From Actinomycetota bacterium (GTDB taxonomy: Bacteria > Actinomycetota > Humimicrobiia > Humimicrobiales > Humimicrobiaceae): a stretch of DNA of 8,602 nucleotides. The notes beneath the pieces are model-generated. The model saw only the letters and a program-made list of their open reading frames with translations. It was not told where the DNA came from and ran no database searches. The position numbers were made by a program, and so were the translations under genes. Location of the stretch: positions 1-8,602 of the forward strand of contig JADHVN010000055.1 of NCBI GenBank assembly GCA_016783995.1, written 5' to 3'. Shown piece by piece: positions 7,392 through 8,602 of this stretch. Each line of letters opens with the position of its first letter. Within the stretch, counting starts at the first letter, position 1.

Positions 7392-7865
7392 ATGAAAAAT
7401 ATTTCTTTTAAAAATCATAAATGCATAACTTTACTGGTCAGGAGCTTTTTACTGGTTTTAATCCTTTTTTTATGCATTAATTTTTCTGCGTGTACTCTCT
7501 CTTCTAACATAAAAAGCTTCTTTAAAGAGAAGTTTTCAGTTGAGGCTGAAATGAATGAAGTGGTTGAAATTGTAGATGTATTTTTTGATTTGCTTATAGA
7601 TAAAGACTATGAGGGGGCATATTGGTATATAAGTAGTAGAGATAAATCCCAAAAAAATTTAGAAGGTTTTAAGGATGAATTTAAAGATGTTACAGATATT
7701 GTCTCTATAAATATTAATTGGGTTGAAATTAAAAATAATATAGCTGTGGTGGGAATGGATTTGACCGATTTTTATGACGGAGAAGAAAAGGTATTTAAAG
7801 ATATTGAAGTATCTCTTATAAAAGAGGAAGATGGAGACTGGCAAATAGTATTCTGGAATTTATAA
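7392..7865 (+). CDS. Predicted lipoprotein with NTF2-like C-terminal domain
   Basis: A 157-residue protein of unknown function. Residues 1-34 look like a lipoprotein signal peptide: basic n-region with K2, K7, K10 and R17, hydrophobic core about 18-30, and a lipobox FSAC with C34 as the probable lipidated residue (F at -3 is less usual than L). The mature part has one Lys-rich segment, then about 55-157 with the pattern of small NTF2-like or DUF4878-type lipoprotein domains: a helix VVEIVDVFFDLLIDKDYEGAYW, then alternating strands ending in DGDWQIVFWNL. Such domains often bind ligands or partners outside the membrane. The start is ATG 7392; no good Shine-Dalgarno precedes it, but later starts would remove the signal peptide. 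ymdB starts 24 bases after its stop, so the two may be co-transcribed. Confidence 0.75.
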   Translation: MKNISFKNHKCITLLVRSFLLVLILFLCINFSACTLSSNIKSFFKEKFSVEAEMNEVVEIVDVFFDLLIDKDYEGAYWYISSRDKSQKNLEGFKDEFKDVTDIVSININWVEIKNNIAVVGMDLTDFYDGEEKVFKDIEVSLIKEEDGDWQIVFWNL

Positions 7866-7889
7866 AAATTAAAGCTAGAAAGGTACAAG

Positions 7890-8602
7890 TTGAAAGTATT
7901 ATTTTTAGGAGATGTTTTTGGAAAGCCGGGAAGAGAAATCTTAAAAAAGGAACTGCCGAAAATTATAAAGGAAAATGAGGCAGATATAGTTATTGCCAAT
8001 GGGGAAAATGTAGCAGGAGGAATAGGAATTACTCCGGAAATTTGCAAAACATTACTTGAAATGGGAATAGATGTTGTGACATCAGGAAATCACATTTACA
8101 AGAAGAAAGAAATATATGATTATATCGTTCAGCAACCCCGGCTACTAAAACCCGCAAATTATCCTCCAGGGACTCCCGGTAAAGGATATTATATTATGTC
8201 TGATAAAAGAAATAACAAAATTGCTGTAATAAATATTTGTGGAAGAGTCTTTATAGAAAATCTGGACTGTCCTTTCAGATGTGTTGATAGAATTCTGGAA
8301 AATATAAAAGAAGAGACGCCAGTAATAGTTGTAGATTTTCATGCTGAGGTTACTTCTGAAAAAGTTGCTATGGGGTGGTATCTGGATGGCAGGGTAAGCG
8401 CGATGGTTGGTACACATACTCATGTTCAAACTGCTGATGAGAGAATACTCCCTGGCGGAACCGCATACATCACCGATGTGGGTATGGTAGGGCCGAGAGA
8501 TTCGGTTATCGGAGTAAAGAAAGAAAATATAATTGAAAGATTTTTAAAATTAATGCCGCAGAAATTTACAGTGGCAGAAGATGATTATATGATTAATGCA
8601 GT
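7890..8602 (+). CDS. ymdB: YmdB-family metallophosphoesterase (cut by window edge)
   Basis: The first 237 residues of a YmdB-like calcineurin-type phosphoesterase; the family is about 260 long, so only a short C-terminal piece lies outside. In B. subtilis YmdB hydrolyses cyclic nucleotides and influences biofilm and motility decisions. The dimetal-site residues are present: D8 in FLGDVFG, E39-N40 in ANGENVAGG, N67-H68 in SGNH, H151 in DFHAEVTSEK, and H176 and H178 in GTHTHVQTADERILPGG, followed by TAYITDVGMVGPRDSVIG. The start is TTG 7890: AGAAAGG at 7877-7883 is well spaced and the family begins with this KVLFLGD strand. One deviation is GNHIYKKKEI, where most relatives have GNHTWDKKEI or similar. 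In many Bacillota the gene sits near RNase Y; here it follows a lipoprotein and a tRNA. Confidence 0.93.
   Translation, partial: MKVLFLGDVFGKPGREILKKELPKIIKENEADIVIANGENVAGGIGITPEICKTLLEMGIDVVTSGNHIYKKKEIYDYIVQQPRLLKPANYPPGTPGKGYYIMSDKRNNKIAVINICGRVFIENLDCPFRCVDRILENIKEETPVIVVDFHAEVTSEKVAMGWYLDGRVSAMVGTHTHVQTADERILPGGTAYITDVGMVGPRDSVIGVKKENIIERFLKLMPQKFTVAEDDYMINA

Noticed and set aside
8145..8429. A - strand frame of 94 codons
   Set aside because: It lies opposite ymdB, whose metal-binding motifs are encoded on the + strand through the same bases.

Overview
The window is an AT-rich bacterial chromosome segment with every gene on the + strand. It is mostly conserved housekeeping DNA: transcription termination, translation, thymidylate synthesis, one membrane transporter, one initiator tRNA and one metallophosphoesterase. 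The order rho - rpmE - thyX - DUF1385 gene - prfA - prmC, the flavin-dependent ThyX, a YmdB-type phosphodiesterase and TTG start codons on three genes suggest an anaerobic Gram-positive or deep-branching lineage (Clostridia-like Bacillota, Atribacterota or an AT-rich actinobacterial relative). The sequence alone does not settle the phylum. I see no CRISPR array, insertion sequence, phage gene or attachment site.

Region 1 (1-1580) holds the last bases before rho, including a short open frame that overlaps the rho start, then a complete rho with a charged N-terminal linker and a weak candidate terminator. Region 2 (1580-5509) begins with a good extended -10 promoter and runs as a tight probable operon: rpmE (zinc-type ribosomal protein L31), thyX, a DUF1385 membrane protein whose start overlaps the end of thyX, prfA (release factor 1) and prmC (the methyltransferase for the GGQ glutamine of the release factor). 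PrfA and PrmC are enzyme substrate and modifier, so their adjacency makes functional sense.

Region 3 (5510-7148) holds a promoter-like stretch and a separately transcribed ArsB/NhaD/SLC13-type ion transporter of unknown substrate, followed by 175 bases with no gene that end in the tRNA promoter. Region 4 (7149-8602) holds a single initiator tRNA-fMet with its own near-consensus promoter. A 166-base gap follows with a perfect 19-bp palindrome over a candidate promoter, then a small predicted lipoprotein with an NTF2-like tail, and a ymdB homologue that runs off the right edge.

No clearly new system is visible. The points most worth a second look are the palindrome in front of the lipoprotein-ymdB pair, a 12-base motif shared by the promoter regions of rpmE and the transporter, the tandem ribosome-binding site of rpmE, and the thyX/DUF1385 pair inside a translation operon.
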